NCBI GenBank assembly: GCA_016868515.1
Contig: VGGM01000068.1
Location: 1 to 7,365, forward strand
Source of the DNA: Bacteroidota bacterium
Lineage (GTDB): Bacteria; Bacteroidota; Bacteroidia; Bacteroidales; VadinHA17
Reading direction: 5' to 3'
DNA: 7,365 nucleotides
A program made the position numbers and the translations under genes. Below, piece by piece: positions 6,541-7,365 of this stretch. A model generated the notes under the pieces. The model saw only the letters and a program-made list of their open reading frames with translations. It searched no databases and was not told where the DNA came from. The first letter of the stretch is position 1. Each line of letters starts with the position of its first letter.

Positions 6541-6696
6541 TTTCTGAGGTTACGGGTTTTTGTGAAGAAAAAGTCAATCAGAATCAGAACATCATAATGC
6601 ATTTATTTGTTATAGAGGGGTATGTTTACCGATTTTCCTATATTTATGGAGTCGGATTGATTACCGGAGAGATAAATACAAACAAATAAAGGTTAT
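6541..6696. other. Intergenic region before fhs
   Basis: This is AT-rich and without a supported gene. A box TATATTTA at 6639-6646 resembles the -7 consensus TAnnTTTG at seven of eight positions, but no -33 element stands at the right distance, so I do not call a promoter. AAAGG at 6688-6692 sits four bases before the fhs start and could act as a weak ribosome binding site. Confidence 0.4.
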
Positions 6697-7365
6697 ATGA
6701 AGTCAGACATTCAGATTGCACAGGAGGCCCCCATACGGCCTATTGTTGAGATTGCTGCAAAACTCGGAGTGAGGGAGGACGACCTCGAGCTTTATGGCAA
6801 GTACAAGGCCAAGCTGCCACTTCACCTTATTAACGAAGAGAAGATAAAGAAGGCGAAGCTGGTGCTGGTAACTGCCATTACGCCCACCCCTGCGGGCGAA
6901 GGAAAAACCACCACCTCAATAGGCCTTGCCCAGGCACTTAACAAAGTGGGCAGGAAAACTACTGTTGTTCTGCGCGAACCGTCACTCGGTCCGGTATTTG
7001 GTATCAAGGGCGGCGCTGCCGGCGGCGGTTACTCACAGGTAATACCCATGGAAGACATAAACCTTCACTTCACCGGTGACATGTCGGCCGTTGAGAAGGC
7101 GCACAACCTTCTGGCTGCGCTTATTGACAACAATATACAGCTGGGCCACAAGGATGGAAACCTTAATCTCGACCCCCGCACCATTGAGTGGAAAAGGGTA
7201 ATCGACATGAATGAGCGTTCGCTGCGCGACATCATAATAGGACTGGGTGGCCCGAAGCAGGGTGTCCCGCGCGAAACAGGGTTCAACATAACCGCTGCCT
7301 CGGAGGTGATGGCCACACTTTGTATGGCGACCGACCTGATGGATCTGAAGAAGAGACTGGGTAAT
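6697..7365 (+). CDS. fhs: Formate-tetrahydrofolate ligase, N-terminal 223 residues (cut by window edge)
   Basis: It makes 10-formyltetrahydrofolate from formate, ATP and tetrahydrofolate in the cytoplasm, feeding purine synthesis and one-carbon metabolism. The start MKSDIQIAQ is typical of the family. [12 protein letters not shown] at 62-73 is the ATP-binding P-loop, and the family signature [14 protein letters not shown] is at 102-115, followed by [15 protein letters not shown]. The full protein is about 555 residues, so roughly 40 percent is visible and the frame is still open at the last base. Nothing suggests damage. The gene is common in Bacteroidales and does not by itself indicate acetogenesis. 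It probably has its own promoter, being 156 bases from the previous gene. Confidence 0.97.
   Translation, partial: MKSDIQIAQEAPIRPIVEIAAKLGVREDDLELYGKYKAKLPLHLINEEKIKKAKLVLVTAITPTPAGEGKTTTSIGLAQALNKVGRKTTVVLREPSLGPVFGIKGGAAGGGYSQVIPMEDINLHFTGDMSAVEKAHNLLAALIDNNIQLGHKDGNLNLDPRTIEWKRVIDMNERSLRDIIIGLGGPKQGVPRETGFNITAASEVMATLCMATDLMDLKKRLGN

Noticed and set aside
6639..6646. TATATTTA as the fhs promoter -7 box.
   Set aside because: It has one mismatch at the important final G and no -33 element at 19-21 bases spacing, so it is too weak to annotate.
3549..6698. A 12-base sequence TAAAGGTTATAT is found before galM (3549-3560) and at the fhs start (6687-6698), suggesting a shared regulatory site.
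   Set aside because: It plays different roles in the two places (overlapping a -7 box and overlapping a start codon), is AT-rich, and has only two copies.

Overview
The window looks like a chromosomal fragment of a member of the Bacteroidetes, most likely of the order Bacteroidales. The evidence is a SusC/RagA-type TonB-dependent receptor start, a GH127-type arabinofuranosidase with a C-terminal carbohydrate-binding-like module, a lipoprotein aldose 1-epimerase, start codons without consistent Shine-Dalgarno sequences, and promoter-like sites of the Bacteroidetes TAnnTTTG type. All supported genes lie on the + strand.

Layout. Bases 3-1685 hold the C-terminal part of a GH127/DUF1680 beta-L-arabinofuranosidase that is cut by the window edge. 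Bases 1954-2493 hold only the first ~175 residues of a SusC-like outer-membrane receptor. Without any spacer this changes frame into the C-terminal ~325 residues of a second large protein, probably of the DUF5695 type (2480-3454), which is followed by a good intrinsic terminator (3476-3505). Bases 3580-4704 encode an intact lipoprotein galactose mutarotase with all five family catalytic residues. Directly after its stop codon (4705-4887) lies a gene tail with no start: the last ~60 residues of a calcineurin-like metallophosphoesterase, recognisable by its Gly-His-Asp-His metal motif. Bases 4916-5083 carry a promoter-like site followed ~100 bases later by a strong terminator, so they may encode a small RNA. 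Bases 5189-6540 encode an RsmF-type 16S rRNA m5C methyltransferase split by a one-base frameshift near 6190-6205. Bases 6697-7365 are the start of formate-tetrahydrofolate ligase, cut by the right edge.

How the genes fit together. The left two thirds look like part of a polysaccharide utilization locus for arabinose-containing glycans: surface import (SusC), arabinofuranoside cleavage (GH127), an uncharacterised enzyme-like protein, and a mutarotase to equilibrate released sugar anomers. The right third is housekeeping (rRNA modification, one-carbon metabolism).

The most notable feature is damage. There are two clean gene-to-gene junctions (about 2478 and about 4704) and one frameshift (about 6200). 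Neither junction carries an insertion sequence, an obvious repeat or any erosion of the flanking reading frames. This pattern fits either recent deletions or assembly misjoins in a metagenome-derived contig, and I cannot tell which from sequence alone. I did not see a convincing new defence or mobile system here.
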